Source: Cristatella mucedo
Taxonomy: Eukaryota; Bryozoa; Phylactolaemata; Cristatellidae
Direction of reading: 5' to 3'
Length of the DNA: 64,000 nucleotides
NCBI GenBank assembly: GCA_009760855.2
Contig: WPIO01000020.1
Coordinates: forward strand, 3,869,501 to 3,933,500
Shown here: piece after piece, positions 1 to 11,887 of the stretch
How the letters are laid out: the number at the start of each line of letters is the position of its first letter
Numbering within the stretch: position 1 is the stretch's first letter
The notes under the pieces: model-generated
What the model was told of the DNA's origin: nothing
The model's input: the letters and a program-made list of their open reading frames with translations, nothing else
The model's database searches: none
Position numbers and translations under genes: made by a program

Positions 1-603
1 GCAGACTTTAAATTCCTATCTAGTAAATTTGTAGAATAAGATCCAGCATGCACAGAAGCTAAAAAGAGAAGGCATTCTCGCCAGCAGCAACGGGCCCCTG
101 GGAGAATGGGGAGAATTCAGAAGCGAACGACGAATCCGAGTCGCATCTCAACCATTCGTCAGTCGTACCTGCAGCGATGCGTCGGAGACACCCTGAGTTC
201 TTTCTGAGCTGACTACGTGGTTGACTGTTCTTTTTGGTTTTTTAAATACATTTTGATATCTTAACGGCATCAGAGCACTGAATAAATTGGAACATACAGT
301 CAATTTCAACATACAGTTCGTGCACTGCGTTAAATGAATGCATTAACGTGTTCCAACAGGTGTGTCGTTCCATTTGCAGACGGCAGGCACTTCGTAAGGA
401 AGATTTTAGCCGCAGAGCACAAATAAATAAAATAAAAGAAGAATTGAAGTCCAACATAGTCTCATGGTCGATCGGTCACGCGAGTGTGATTTCATGGCAT
501 ATTATCTTATTTATGCACAAATAAAGATGCATATCTAGGTGCGTACATTCGAGTGGTATATTAACATACAGAGAAACACAACACAGACGCATAGACGCAC
601 AGA

Positions 604-644
<41 letters not shown>

Positions 645-2260
645 ACATGCGCACACGCATCCACACATGCACACATACATGCATGCACATGCATATACAC
701 ACTTATGCCGGCTAGAGTATTTGCATGTGCACATACACCTGTATTATCTATGTGTTTCCAAGTGCACATTCAGACATAAGCTTGGAGTCGCCGCTAGAGG
801 CTCACGCCCTCTGCAGGTGGAAATTTTCACACAATCCTTTTTCATAAGAATGTAATTGACGGCATCGTCCTAATCACACCCCCTGACAAAGCTGGAAAAG
901 ACATGTTAAGCTAGCCTAAATCTCCAAAGACCTTGCCAGCATGCAGACAGATGTGCAGTAGACTGTGTTGCTGTTTGAAGCTGGATCTCTGTTTATCTAC
1001 TGTTCTCTGTATCTCTGTTTGCTCTTAAAAACACACCAATCCTCAGACCTGCAAACAGCTTCCCAGCCCAAGATGCTACTGTATAACGCTAGGAGTCCAG
1101 ATAGATGGTCTCTGGCCGGGGGGGGGGGGGGTACTGCACACCTCTACTCCTACTTATGTAAAAATAGCGAGAAAAATATCGGGGTTGAGCAAAGAATATA
1201 GCAGCATGCAGGCATGACCATAATTGCTGTGATTAGATTATCCCACAATTTAAAACTTTCGAGAGGCTGTATTTTTACCACTAGAAACATAGCGAACAGC
1301 TGATGACTTTAAAAAATGATCGCAGCTTGTTACAGGTGTCTCAGATAACATTGTTACTATAGCACATTACGTTTCTCTACAGACTATCTTTGGATAGTAA
1401 CACAAGTATGTCTAGCATAGTATATAGCCCTTTGCGTGCTTACCTACGCATGATTCAGCGTATGCAACTAACCAGGCGTTCTACTAACCGGTCGCCCTGA
1501 GTGTCTTCTTGTTTGTCATGCGCATGCTGGCCTCAACATAATATATGTACGCTCAGGCATGCTTGTGCATAAAGTACATGACATTAAATCTTAGCTGTTG
1601 GTTATCTTGAGGCGGCAAATTTTAAAGAACCGGGACTGAGATTTGAATCACTTGGGGAACTAAACAAGCGATCTTTTAAAATTATAACTATGATTCTACA
1701 CTAAAACTAAAATCGACCCTTTTCTTTTACGGCATATAAAACATGCCTCGAATGAGATTTATTTCTCTTAAGGCATTACACAGCGTATCGTTAAATGTTA
1801 TTATTTTATAATATATCTAAATGCATAGTAAAAAAATGTACACGACGGCATTTAAAAGGAGGCTACACACCCACGTGTTCTCCACTATTTGCTCCATCAT
1901 GTACATTGTCTTTTAAGTGCTCATGTACGCTGAAATCGCGATTGCTATCACTAGCCAATGGATATGCTTCTTGTTCTGCTTAGGCAAAGTTTGCGGCAAA
2001 AAATTTATTTTCCTTAGAGCACTATGCAAATGCTTTTTTACTGTTTTCATTCCTATAAGAGATCTAAATTTTTGCAATGGCCCGTCGAATAGGCCGTCGA
2101 ACAGAAGCACGTAGTGCTTCCTGTCTAGCCTTCGAGAAATGCCTTCACCGAGATTTCGGGTTCGCCTAGGGCCCGAATTAAATTCTTACTATTTTTAACT
2201 CTGTTATTACTACTTATCGACAATAACATGCACAGTTGTAGCACTATGTGAGACAGTCCC
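1..2260. other. Gene-free stretch, no recognised coding sequence
   Basis: Short reading frames only, none resembling a known family. It holds a (CA)n run (about 604-638) and a run of 14 G (1118-1131). I see no exon-like conserved peptide on either strand. Confidence 0.5.
604..638. repeat. (CA)n microsatellite
   Basis: Uninterrupted CA dinucleotides, followed by a degenerate ACAC/ATGC-rich tail to about 700. The cysteine/valine-rich frames over it are repeat artefacts. Confidence 0.9.
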
Positions 2261-2261
2261 T

Positions 2262-2490
2262 AATAATTATACTAATAGCAATACATTTGATAAAGCACCC
2301 TCAGAGTACTCAATATCTTTCTAGGCGCTTTACAATTGCTACAAAGGAAGCACGATCGAATGGTTAGTAGTAGCATGCTCAATAAACAAGAGAATAACAT
2401 GGGTGTCATGCACAGGGTCAGCATGCAAGTATGGTTAGCGGCAGCATGCACAGTGTCAGCACCCATAAGCACATAAAGAACGAATCACAT
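2262..2490 (-). mobile_element. L1x LINE 3' end (minus orientation)
   Basis: Starts with an AT-rich tail (on plus, before ATTTGATAAAGC), then the family signature CTCAATATCTTTCTAGGCGC and repeated GCATGCA/ACTAACCAT units of the 3' UTR, ending near the CACATGGACC block. Same layout as the copies at 11888, 15878, 20835, 38018 and 62705. 5'-truncated; no coding part. Confidence 0.75.
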
Positions 2491-3063
2491 GGACCTAACA
2501 AAAGAGAAGCTCCGAAGTACTATTGAATACATTTTTTAAATAATCAGAATTATTTGTGGAGTAGTACTCGTAGCATTGCAAACTCCTACAGAAGTTTTAA
2601 TCTGTGAAAACTTGGCTAGAACGCTTTATTAAATCGAACTGGCAGTTTGCGGTGAGTGGGGGGAGGTAAATGATGGGGCAACTATTTATCCTAACGATCC
2701 AGGGGAAAGGTGCCACGGAAGGGAGAGATGCCCTACTTGAAGGTACGTCTCGCGGGGCATGAAACTCTAGCAACCACTTTACAAAGGACGATTCACGTGG
2801 ACGAAGCGGATGCTGTGAGAATAGGTGCGCTCCTGTTTCAATTTTCAATTTAAATTCCGAGAAAATCGGGTATGTCGAAATGTTAGCAGGCGGCGAGTTC
2901 TAGACAGTAGAGGTGCGGTCTAAAATGATGTGCGGTTGGTTATAGGTACACAGGCAGAGGAGTGGTGGTTTCGAGGGGCTGCCCGGGAGTAAGTATTTCT
3001 TACAGATAAGGCGGAACGAAAAAACGAAGGGCCTAAAAGTGAGTGACGTCACTGCACTGCAGT

Positions 3064-3145
3064 CCATTTAATAATAATAATATAATTGTATAGCGTTCTC
3101 AGAAAACTTAATCTCTTTTTAGGCACTTTAAATTTGCTGCTTGCT
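3064..3145 (-). mobile_element. Very short L1x LINE tail
   Basis: An (AAT)n run is followed by the reverse complement of the LINE tail (AACTTAATCTCTTTTTAGGC). Only the last ~70 bp of the element survive, as expected for heavily 5'-truncated insertions. Confidence 0.6.
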
Positions 3146-3149
3146 GTAT

Positions 3150-5524
3150 AGTTTAGGTGCAGGCAAGTCAGAGAGAAGTATTGTAGTGTGGCTGCTGCAA
3201 CGTTAACGACTAAAAGCTTGGCTTAAAAAAATCTCCTTTGAAACATTCGCTTTGTCTCTCTGTGGCTCTTTGTATTGAGCTACAGACGGAGGTGCGTGCA
3301 TGCATACCTAAATTTATGGACTCACCGAGACTCGTTTAATAAAACCTCGGGAGCAATCCAAGGAGGGGATGCAAGTCTCTGCTTACGCAAACGAAAGGCG
3401 CCGATGTCCATCTATGAAGTGGTTGGATCTATTGTTGTACAATGCCGAGGCATGACGTTTAATTGAGCCGGCTATAGAAGATTAGGTAGCTCGATCCTGT
3501 TTTCTTTTGCTTCATGCACCCACCACTCAACTTACTACCGTGCCGTAACTGATTATTATTCCCGCACGATAAACCTAAATCACGGAGGGTTTTTCAAAGA
3601 ACCTACGTGTCTAATTAGATACGTACGCGAAAGCATTGAAGTTAGTATCGCAAATTACAACTTCTGCACTTCAGGTCGACGAAAAGAAGTACTCTGTCTG
3701 TTGCGATTAATCAATGCGTTGGGTGGGCAAACTGCATTCGCGGTGCTCATTTTTGATTAAATAGCATACACAACCATGATATACATTTGTGAACAGTAAT
3801 TGCATAGTACTTCCGGAGGCCATATTCGTGCAAACAAAATAGTACTTCTTTAACCAGAAAATGATGAAGATCTGGAATCAAGCAAAAAATATTAAAATAT
3901 TTATCATTTTAATCCCAAAATTATCTCTGAAAATCAACGCTAAGGTGCTCCTTAAAGAAATCTCTCAGTCTTTGCTGCTTAAGTTTTAGCCTCAGTGAGT
4001 TGGTCAGGAGCCTAAAACTTGATTTTGTTAATAGGGAGCTAAAGGTTTTGTCGGAATAACTCCTGTTCATGCAGTCTCGTCTTTGCTTTTTCTTTCCACT
4101 GTTTAAACAGTTTTTGGTAGTTTGTCTTTTTAATTTCAATTTTGGCGGAAGAAGACACATGATAAACCTATTATATCAAAATTTACAGTTAGTCACGTTT
4201 GTAGCGTGCAAACACAAAAGGGTAGTGCAATATTCTGCCGATTCGTGGCTGACGTGAACGCGCCTCATGATAAATAACCGATGGACCTAGCAAATGTTAT
4301 ACTAAAAAATCGAGTAGATGGTTGGCTTTATGCTAAATAATAGAGCGGCCTATATTTTTACGTAATTATTCTATGATGGGTACTAAACATTTTTGCGACA
4401 AATGACTACGTGGTCTAATCAGCGCGTATGCAATATAACTGAGGGACCTCTACTTTTTATGCTGAGACATATACAGAGGGAGTATACAGAAGGAAATAGC
4501 AGTTGTTATGGTTTACCGCGATAGCAATAGTTTTGCATTGCCTATTGTCTTTAGTTTGTCGAAGAAGTACATTTTATCCTCTTTCAAAATTTTGGAAATA
4601 TAACGCATTGATTTCCCTTTTTTTGGTAAGGTTGCAGTTTTTCTGAGTTTCCTGCTTTGAGTTTAGTGACAGCACCGAAGTAGCTGGGATCCATCGGCAC
4701 ACTCTCATCATAGGACATCCACTTGATCTGATATTCTTTCGCCACTATTCCGTGATTGAAGAGATGTATTCGTAATAACCATCGGCAACCCTGAAGAAGC
4801 ACGCTATCACCTAATCTTGAAGGCTTGCACAGAGCTTGACAGTTGCCAAGAGCTTTGGTGAAGAATTACGTAACTTTAAGCTGCTTGAAACGAAAGCCAC
4901 GTTCCCCCCATCTGAAGGCACCTAGTCACGTTCCCCGCCATCTTGAAGTCAGCTTTGCTTTCCTGTTGAATTCTAAGAATCTGAGGAATTTTGCTTACAA
5001 TCCTAAATTAAGCTGGCGAGTTGCAAGTAAGCCGATGCTTGCGTTATTTATAAATCGCAAAAGTTTCTGGAGCTAAATTCGGAGCTAGACGGAAAGCCAG
5101 AGGAAAATCCTTTCGCAATGGCTTGAACATATCAAGCTGCTGGTTCCGTTTGTTGCCCCGCTGAGTACAAGAGGCTCAGCATATGTTTTAGTAGTTTCTT
5201 AGGAGCCCATTAAGTAGCGAATTACAGTAATCCAATATGGACATGGTAGATGCGTTAGCGAGTTGCTCCGATATCTAAAGCTCCAGAGTTTAGATAGAGC
5301 CTGATCGCAGCCACATGCCTACATAGGCTCACGGAGAAATCGGTCGGTCGAGACTGAGAAGCAAATGAACGCATGCATACTAATTTCCTACGCTCGTTCC
5401 GAAGGTATACAGAGGAATCACCAATGCAAAGTCAAAAGTCGTACAGCTTTGCTATCATACGAGGCCTCGAGTATCATCGGCAGTATTGCTTAGTTATAAT
5501 TTAGTCTACGAGATTGTATGACTT

Positions 5525-5608
<84 letters not shown>

Positions 5609-6170
5609 GAGGTACCTAAAAGTCCTACCGAAAGCCTTCGAGTCTTGTAATTTTGGAATTATTCGCATGCAGAATTCAGCTGGCTATTTCTGGCAGCTCC
5701 TAATATCTCAAGGAAAAATGCAATTGGAATCATCTTCGCAGAGGAGCCAGATTATGTATGCACTCGCCGTACAGCTTGGTGCAAGAGAAGAAATGGCCAG
5801 GTGTCTCAGCGACTCGCACGGCTCGTCCTGCTTCGGCGAGCATAGGAAAGAAAATCAGTACCGTACTCGAGCCGGGACGCGAGATCAAATAAGAAGGCAC
5901 TCGGCGCCACGGTTAGTAGGCCCTCTCGCTGGTAACGCACACTATATCGTGCACGGATGAGCACGCAAAGCACGTCGGGAAGTCGTCCGGTCAGCTCGCT
6001 GGCGTGAAGGGTAAGCCGATCGGGTCCGATGCGCCTTTAGCTTAGACTTCAATGATGCAAGCTCATCGCAGCACGAGGGTGACCCTAGCTGGGCGTGGGC
6101 TGCAGAGTTTTTTGCAGGCGAGCTGAAAGCTCAAACACGGAAGGGTTTCAATTTAGTTCTACGAACGGTG
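3150..6170. other. Unrecognised intergenic stretch
   Basis: Apart from the (AG)n array near 5527 I recognise nothing. Reading frames are short, and the longest (about 5514-5960) exists only because the AG repeat encodes Arg-Glu without stops. Confidence 0.45.
5527..5606. repeat. (AG)n microsatellite
   Basis: About 40 perfect AG units. Confidence 0.95.
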
Positions 6171-6174
6171 AGCT

Positions 6175-7010
6175 GACTAGATGCCGGGAAGCGTGCAGTT
6201 CGAGAGCGAACTGGAGGAGAAAGCAGGTCGAGGACTGGTAAATCTGGCTGGTGCGTGCGAGTATAGCGACATGTAAGCCAGATAGAGGATCTTAAAGTCT
6301 ATTGGTTGTTTGATTGGGAGCCATTGAAGCTTCGGCAGTAGTGAAGTAATGCGGCAGCTACGCCGTTGACGATGGACCAGGTGAGCTCCTGAGCTTTGCA
6401 CCAGTTGAAGACGATCAAGGGCAGAGGCTAGCATTCTTGGAAAAAGAGAATATCAGTAATCTAGACCAAATGTCACAAAACAAGTGAACTAGTTTGGCTG
6501 TCGTATTCTTGTGTAAGCAGGCCCTGTTTTTGGCTACGTTCCCTAACTGATGGTAGGCCGGCTTGACTACGGAGGATACGTCTTAATGCAACGACAAAGT
6601 CGTTTCGGAATAGCACGCCAAAATTACAGGCCGACGGTGGAGGAATGGCACCATGGATGAACCAATCTAGTGGGTGAGGTCTTCCATCTTGCGGTTGACA
6701 CTAGACTTTCCGATAACTATTAGGTTGGTCTTATCATCGTTGAGCTTCGCTAAGTTAGCGGCCATTCAAGCGAGAATGCCGTCAATGCAGGCTGCAAGGA
6801 AATTAAGTCATTTGGATGTTAAGTAAGGTTTACAAGGGTCGAGGATTAAATAGAGGCTAGTCTTATCGGAGCAGAAACAAAAGATGAGATTGCGTTTGGC
6901 GACGACAACAGCCAGAGGGAGATTATGGATTTTGAAAAGAAGGGGCCAAAGACCGAATCTGAAGGAAGCCCATTCATTAAGGCTCGCTATATCGAGAGGT
7001 TCTGTAGCAA
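6175..7010 (-). mobile_element. Decayed L1x LINE fragment with reverse-transcriptase remnants
   Basis: Minus-strand translation at 6177-6434 gives the C-terminal ORF2 signature seen in the better copies (RLQLVQSS, then RRSCRITSLLP and LQWLPIKQ). Further along (6760-7000) the DNA still aligns by eye with the 21830-22060 part of the longest copy, which carries the reverse-transcriptase core. Several frameshifts, so non-functional. Likely CR1/L2-like. Confidence 0.7.
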
Positions 7011-7129
7011 AGGATCTGATGGTCGGTCAAATGTGTCTGCAATGCTGCTCAGAGATCTCGACGAATTTGCAGAGAAGCCTTATCCCGATGATCATTGTAC
7101 GGGTCGGACTAAATCCGAAACACATAGCC

Positions 7130-7283
7130 CGAGTGTTAGCCCAAGATAAGGTGCTCGCTCTTCACGACCCAGGTCGTGGGTTCGAGTCCCGCAGTCGGCG
7201 ATTTGGTGTGGCTCACTTGCAAGGGGTGATGATCGCCGGCAAGGCTGTTCTACCGTTACATAAATGAGGCTGTTGAATCAGCT
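7130..7283 (+). mobile_element. SINE-B copy (tRNA-derived)
   Basis: A tRNA-like head with a B-box (GGGTTCGAGTCCC) at about 7180-7192 is followed by the family body and the 3' block GAGGCTGTTGAATCAGC. Copies with the same structure occur at 10486, 37600, 44010, 44415 and 46190. It is read as a SINE because the head runs into a conserved non-tRNA body. Confidence 0.8.
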
Positions 7284-7591
7284 AACCTTAACAAGATTTT
7301 GTGAAATGGTTAGCTCTAAATCCCGATAGAAACTTGCGGCTAAGATCAAATGAAGTGATGCGAGCGTTAAGTTGCTATGATACTACCCATTCAAGAATCA
7401 TTTTTGGAAAAGAATGGCAGAAGGAAGATTGGACTGAAATTAGTTTGTTTTCCCAATCCGGAGGGAGGATTTTTTATTAGGTGACTCGCAATCGCTGTTT
7501 TTTCATAGTGGATATGGAATTAATGGATAAATGGGAGTGTAATTAAAATATTTATTATGGTAGGAGGCATGATATCCATGCAAACAAATAT

Positions 7592-7757
7592 ATATATAAT
7601 TCATTCGTATAGCACTCTAAGAGAGCTTAATCTGTATCTGGGCGCTTTACATATGTCGCGAACGGCTCGTGCTTACGACCTCCGTCACCAAATGCATTCA
7701 CCTTAACCTCGGTCATCAGAGGCGAGCACCTTAACCCCTGGGCCAAATCAGGGCATC
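7592..7757 (-). mobile_element. SINE-A copy (tRNA-derived, LINE-like tail)
   Basis: Reverse complement reads a tRNA-like head (GGCCCAGGGGTTAAGGTGC, then CTCGCC), a B-box-like region, and a tail ending GCGCCCAGATACAGATTAAG..., the SINE-A layout. The tail resembles that of the L1x LINE. Confidence 0.75.
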
Positions 7758-7831
7758 CCAAGAATAACTGCTGGGACAAGGTCTGGAGGATGTCTTTCTT
7801 AGCATTGCAGTCAAATGTCGAGGAAGAGTTT

Positions 7832-7884
7832 GAGAGAGTCAGGTGGAAAGGAGTAGAGAGAGTCAGGTGGAAAGGAGTAGAGAG
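7832..7884. repeat. Short tandem duplication, 24-bp unit
   Basis: The block containing AGTCAGGTGGAAAGGAGTAG occurs twice back to back. Confidence 0.8.
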
Positions 7885-7929
7885 AAGACAGAGCGAGGAA
7901 GAGCTGCATAACAAGTCTGGCCTTCGGGT

Positions 7930-8515
7930 CTGGCCTCAAAGTCACTTCCGACTTGAGTCGCGACAACCCCTGATTTGACTTAGTTTAGAAAGAAGCTAAA
8001 AGCGCATCTTTTTACCACAGCATTTAGTGGGTCCCTGTGCTTCGGCCTGTATGTGCTTATGCGTGCTGACACTGTGCATGCTGCCACTAACCATATTGAC
8101 ACGCTGACCCTGTGCATGTCACCCTTAACCATGTTATACTTGTTGTCGTTGAGCATGCTACCACTAACCATTCGATCTTGCTTCCTTTGCAGCAAATCTA
8201 GCATTTAGTGGGTCCCTGTGATTCGTCCTTGATGTGCTTATGCGTGCTGACACTGTGCATGCTGCCACTAACCACATTTGCATGCTGACCCTGTGCGTGT
8301 CACCCCTAACCATGTTATTCATTTGTTTGTTTATAAAGCATGATTTTACTCACCATTCTATTGCATTTCCCTTTGCAGCAAATGTAAAGCGCCTAGAGAG
8401 AGATTAAGTTCTCTGAGGGCGCTTTATCAAGTGCATTATTATTATTATTAAAGTGCCTAGAAAGAGATTGAGTTCTCTGAGGGCGCTACATCAAATGTAT
8501 TTTATCGTTATTATT
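7930..8515 (+). mobile_element. Tandemly piled L1x LINE 3' ends
   Basis: Plus-oriented 3' UTR begins near CCCCTGATTTGACTTAG. The block starting CATTTAGTGGGTCCCTGTG occurs twice (about 8018 and 8202). The terminal tail (AGAGATTAAGTTCTCTGAGG) also occurs twice (about 8388-8450 and 8452-8515), each followed by ATT triplets. This looks like successive insertion into, or duplication of, the same tail. Confidence 0.75.
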
Positions 8516-8519
8516 ATCG

Positions 8520-10480
8520 CAGTAATAAAGACAAGCCTTTATTCATCAGGCACATGGGTCACTGAAGCGCTGACACGCTTAGTGTACCGATGGAATGTTA
8601 CAACTTCGCTTGCTGCTTTTTCACGTAAATGAGATGAGGATTTAGTCAGTCACATAACTAGGGAGCCATACTGAAAGTTTTATAGCTCATGACCTAGTAT
8701 ATTTACTTGGCTTCTGGTACGGATCGGGTACTGATTCGAGACCCACCTTTCAGTTGATCCAGACCAATGATAGCAGATGATGTCAGCAGACGAGGAGAGG
8801 ATTCAGATAGCAAGTAGACAACTCCGAGCTAAGCAACTGCAGCTTCCTCTGCCGAAGCAGATTGCTGTTCATCGGTTTTATGAACCTGAAGTGAATATTT
8901 TTCTTCGGCAGTCAGCTGTTGGCGTTCTTTAAACAAAAGAGATCAGCATAGTAATAAAGGTCTTGTCCTTCCGTAGCTGACAAGATACGATGCGTCACTA
9001 ATCTTGTGTTTACTGAAACATGGACCGTGCCCACAAAGTGTGAAGCTTGACGCTGAAGCCTGGTGATTTTTCACCAGTTCCACATCCGCACTTTCTCTAC
9101 AGCTTGAAAAGACACGTTTCTCCACCGCTTGAATGGGCACAAATTAAACTGCCCTATAGTTTTCACCTCTTGCAGAGATTTTAGAAAGTAAATTTTTCTT
9201 AGCCGCGGTGTCATTGCCAAATTGGGTACTGGATCAGCTCTGATCGCAGCTAGCCGTGGTGGCTGGTGTAGTCTCTGAGCTGTCTGGGTGTTTTAGTTTC
9301 ACCAACAATGTATGGCAATGGACTTGGGATGTCCAGAGCCCACATATTATTTCACTCGGCACCGAATGAGTCGTTACATGTTTCGAGCTGTTATAGATAG
9401 ATCATACACAAAGAACCCTCGTGAATCGCAGAAATTCTGGTCTAGATAAACAATAAGTCAAAGCAAGTCACCTATGGTTCAATTGCATCGCTCGGCACTT
9501 CTATGACTGTCAGGATGGGCAACGCCGTGAGCGTACTTTTTCAACGAGTAGCAGTCGGCGGACCTCGTACAGCAGTCTCGACTCAAACTCTGCACATTGA
9601 TCGCTGCATACGATGATATGAACGCCATAAACGAGCACAGCATTGGGAACAAAAGCTGCAGTGACCGTCTGTGAGGTTCCAATTATTTTTTAATAAGAAC
9701 GGCATGACGTATTTGAAAAAATAGTCGTATGTGACCAAAAGATGTTTATTTTCTAGCTAAGTTACTTGGATGCGGCACTTCAAGTCTACTCGAATAGCCT
9801 CAAATGGCTTTCTTAGTGTCGGCATCTGGCCGCATATTCACCGAGAGGTGCATCTTCGGAGGGCTATAACCTAGCTCCGCAGCAACAGACAAGCTCCGCA
9901 CGATCGCTGCGGTGGTGCAGCCATTAGGAAGCAAGGAAGGAAGGCAAACTGGCCATGTAAAATTCTCTCGAAAATGGAGACAGAAGCAGGACTCAAGCGG
10001 TACAGAAGTAGGACAGAAACGAGACGAACCGTGCTAGTGCGGCTGAAGTCCCGAATTGTTGGCATCTTTCTCAAATCAGAGAGAGATTATTCCTTGCTTT
10101 CGTTGTATAAAGGCAAAGGGAATCTCGATGAGGAAAGACTAGTCGTTTAGTCAGAGGTGGAAACTCATTAAGAATGTCGGCTAATGTCGAATTGTATCAT
10201 TGTATCGAGGAGGGAAGGTAGGTGGAAGGGTCACGTAGAAAGGCAGAGAGTACAAGTATGCTGCAGACAGCATCGATAGAATTAGGCTTTAGATTTCTCG
10301 GCTAAAACGCAATTTTTGATGTCGAAAGAGAAACACATTTCAAAGACAATTAAATCCTGCAAATGATCGGGCCCGAAAGGGGTGACTATAAGTGAATGCG
10401 CGTCGGAACACGTCGGTTCAATTCTGGGTTTGTCCACTCGAGGCAGGCTTGGGTAATGCAGAAACTGTGTCCAAGAAAAC
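8520..10480. other. Unrecognised intergenic stretch
   Basis: No frame on either strand resembles a known protein and no repeat family was recognised. Confidence 0.4.
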
Positions 10481-10485
10481 AAATC

Positions 10486-10652
10486 CTAGCTGATTAGGCA
10501 GCCTCTTTTTGTATAGCGACAGAGGAGCCTTTACGGCTATCACCACCGCTTGCAGTGGCGATAAAGGATCGCCCACCGCAGGAATCGAACCCGCGACCTC
10601 GGGACCGAGATCATGAAAGCAACCGCCTTACCTAGTTGGCCATCACGAAGCT
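10486..10652 (-). mobile_element. SINE-B copy
   Basis: Reverse complement gives the tRNA-like head with box A region (CACTAGGTAAGGCGG-like), a B-box (GGTTCGATTCC) and the 3' end GAGGCTGCCTAATCAGC. Close in sequence to the copies in SF3B1 intron 20. Confidence 0.85.
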
Positions 10653-10874
10653 GGCCAGCGTGGTGGCGTGACCACTTCGAGCAGGAGCGAGCACTCTAGG
10701 CTGAAGGTTCAGTGACGGGGCAACCGGATGCCATCGATTACGAAATGTACCGAAGTAGCATTCTTCTTTCGTGCTAAATCGGCGTAGACACCCACGTGGA
10801 AATTAAATCCAGACCTTTCACAATCGGGCCGGGATTACGAGTCTGCCGAGATGGAGTTTAATTCTCGATGCGCG

Positions 10875-10918
10875 CCAGAGTAGAGATTGAGTTCTCTTAG
10901 GGTTCTATACAAATGAAT
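10875..10918 (+). mobile_element. SINE-A tail fragment
   Basis: Only the 3' tail remains: AGAGATTGAGTTCTCTTAGG then CTATACAAATGAATAATATT. Confidence 0.6.
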
Positions 10919-10949
10919 AATATTTACAGTTACATTTTACCCTCAGACG

Positions 10950-11030
10950 AGACGACACTTCGAGGGTCCCGAGGCTGTCGAGGGTGCCGAGGCTCCGGTC
11001 CGAGGCTGCCGAGGGTCCGGTATGCCCGAG
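10950..11030. repeat. GC-rich imperfect repeat of GAGG(C/G)T...CCGAGG units
   Basis: Repeated variants of CCGAGGCTG/CGAGGGT over about 70 bp. No recognised gene; the frames over 10913-11372 run through it but have no family resemblance. Confidence 0.5.
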
Positions 11031-11397
11031 GCATTGATCGCTCGGCGGGGCGGTCCAGCACTCGCTACTCTGCTCTCGCTCTGCTTGGCTTGCGTTTTCG
11101 CAAACGGCATAGTCCGGTCCGCATCGCTATTTTGTAGAACTCACAGCGGCCAGACTGAGTCGAAGGTATTTCAGAAGCAGAGCGTTGATCACGAAAGCGA
11201 TCGGCGAGAAAAGCACCTGACTAAATTATCACTCCTGCAGAGGCTCAAAGCAGCGGCTCCGCAGCAATGCAACTGCAGCTGCAGCCTGGGCGATTCCGTT
11301 GCAAATAAATTGCTGTACGCGTCTGTATTGGGGAGTTATGCGTCACACGGAACTCTCCGAAACTGCTGTTAAACGTATCGGGGGCGGCAATAATTCA

Positions 11398-11542
11398 TTC
11401 GAATATAATTCATTTGTATAGCACCCCAAGAGAACTCAATCTCTATTAAGGGGCTTCACATATACCACGGGGTTCAAGCCCACGACCTCGGCCAGACCTT
11501 AGTCGGGGCGAGCATCTTAACCACTGGGCCAAACCAGCTCCC
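11398..11542 (-). mobile_element. SINE-A copy
   Basis: Reverse complement begins GGTTTGGCCCAGTGGTTAAG (tRNA box A-like), continues GATGCTCGCC, has a B-box-like GGGCTTGAACCCC, and ends with the LINE-like tail and ATGAATTATATT. Confidence 0.85.
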
Positions 11543-11887
11543 CAAATGATGGCGTCTCTGGAGTGCCTGCCCCTGAAACGGAGCGAGTAGCATCATTTCA
11601 GAGAGCCCAACTAACTCTCCACTTTCCCAAGAATTTTGGCAAGAGCTCCAACCATTATTGGATCGTATTAGTTACGGCGTCGGTTACTTAGTTAAGGAGG
11701 CTTATTATCATTGCCTAATCTTACAGCACACTAGCTGAAGTTAAAGCTTCTATCGGCATTAATTGGAGCAGTTCATTCTCCAACTGACAACCTGCGAGAC
11801 GTTACGCTTTGAGACGTTGAACGAACATCAATCTAGAGCAGCCACACAGGTGAAATCCTTACCAACAATTACTTGCTATGTCAATGG

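Noticed and set aside
476-769. Cys/Val-rich frames over the (CA)n repeat
   Set aside because: Open only because CA/TG dinucleotides contain no stop codon; no family resemblance. The same applies to frames over 40790-40997, 47064-47425 and 55384-55690.
5514-5960. 148-codon frame starting with an Arg-Glu run
   Set aside because: Openness is due to the (AG)n array; the remainder resembles nothing and has no splice or promoter context.
7160-7200. tRNA gene candidate (B-box GGGTTCGAGTCCC)
   Set aside because: The head runs into a conserved non-tRNA body with a SINE 3' end and recurs at many sites; it is a SINE-B. The same holds for 10580, 37650, 44100, 44480 and 46240.
6884-7267. 127-codon plus frame
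   Set aside because: Antisense to a decayed LINE and running into a SINE-B copy; a chance frame.
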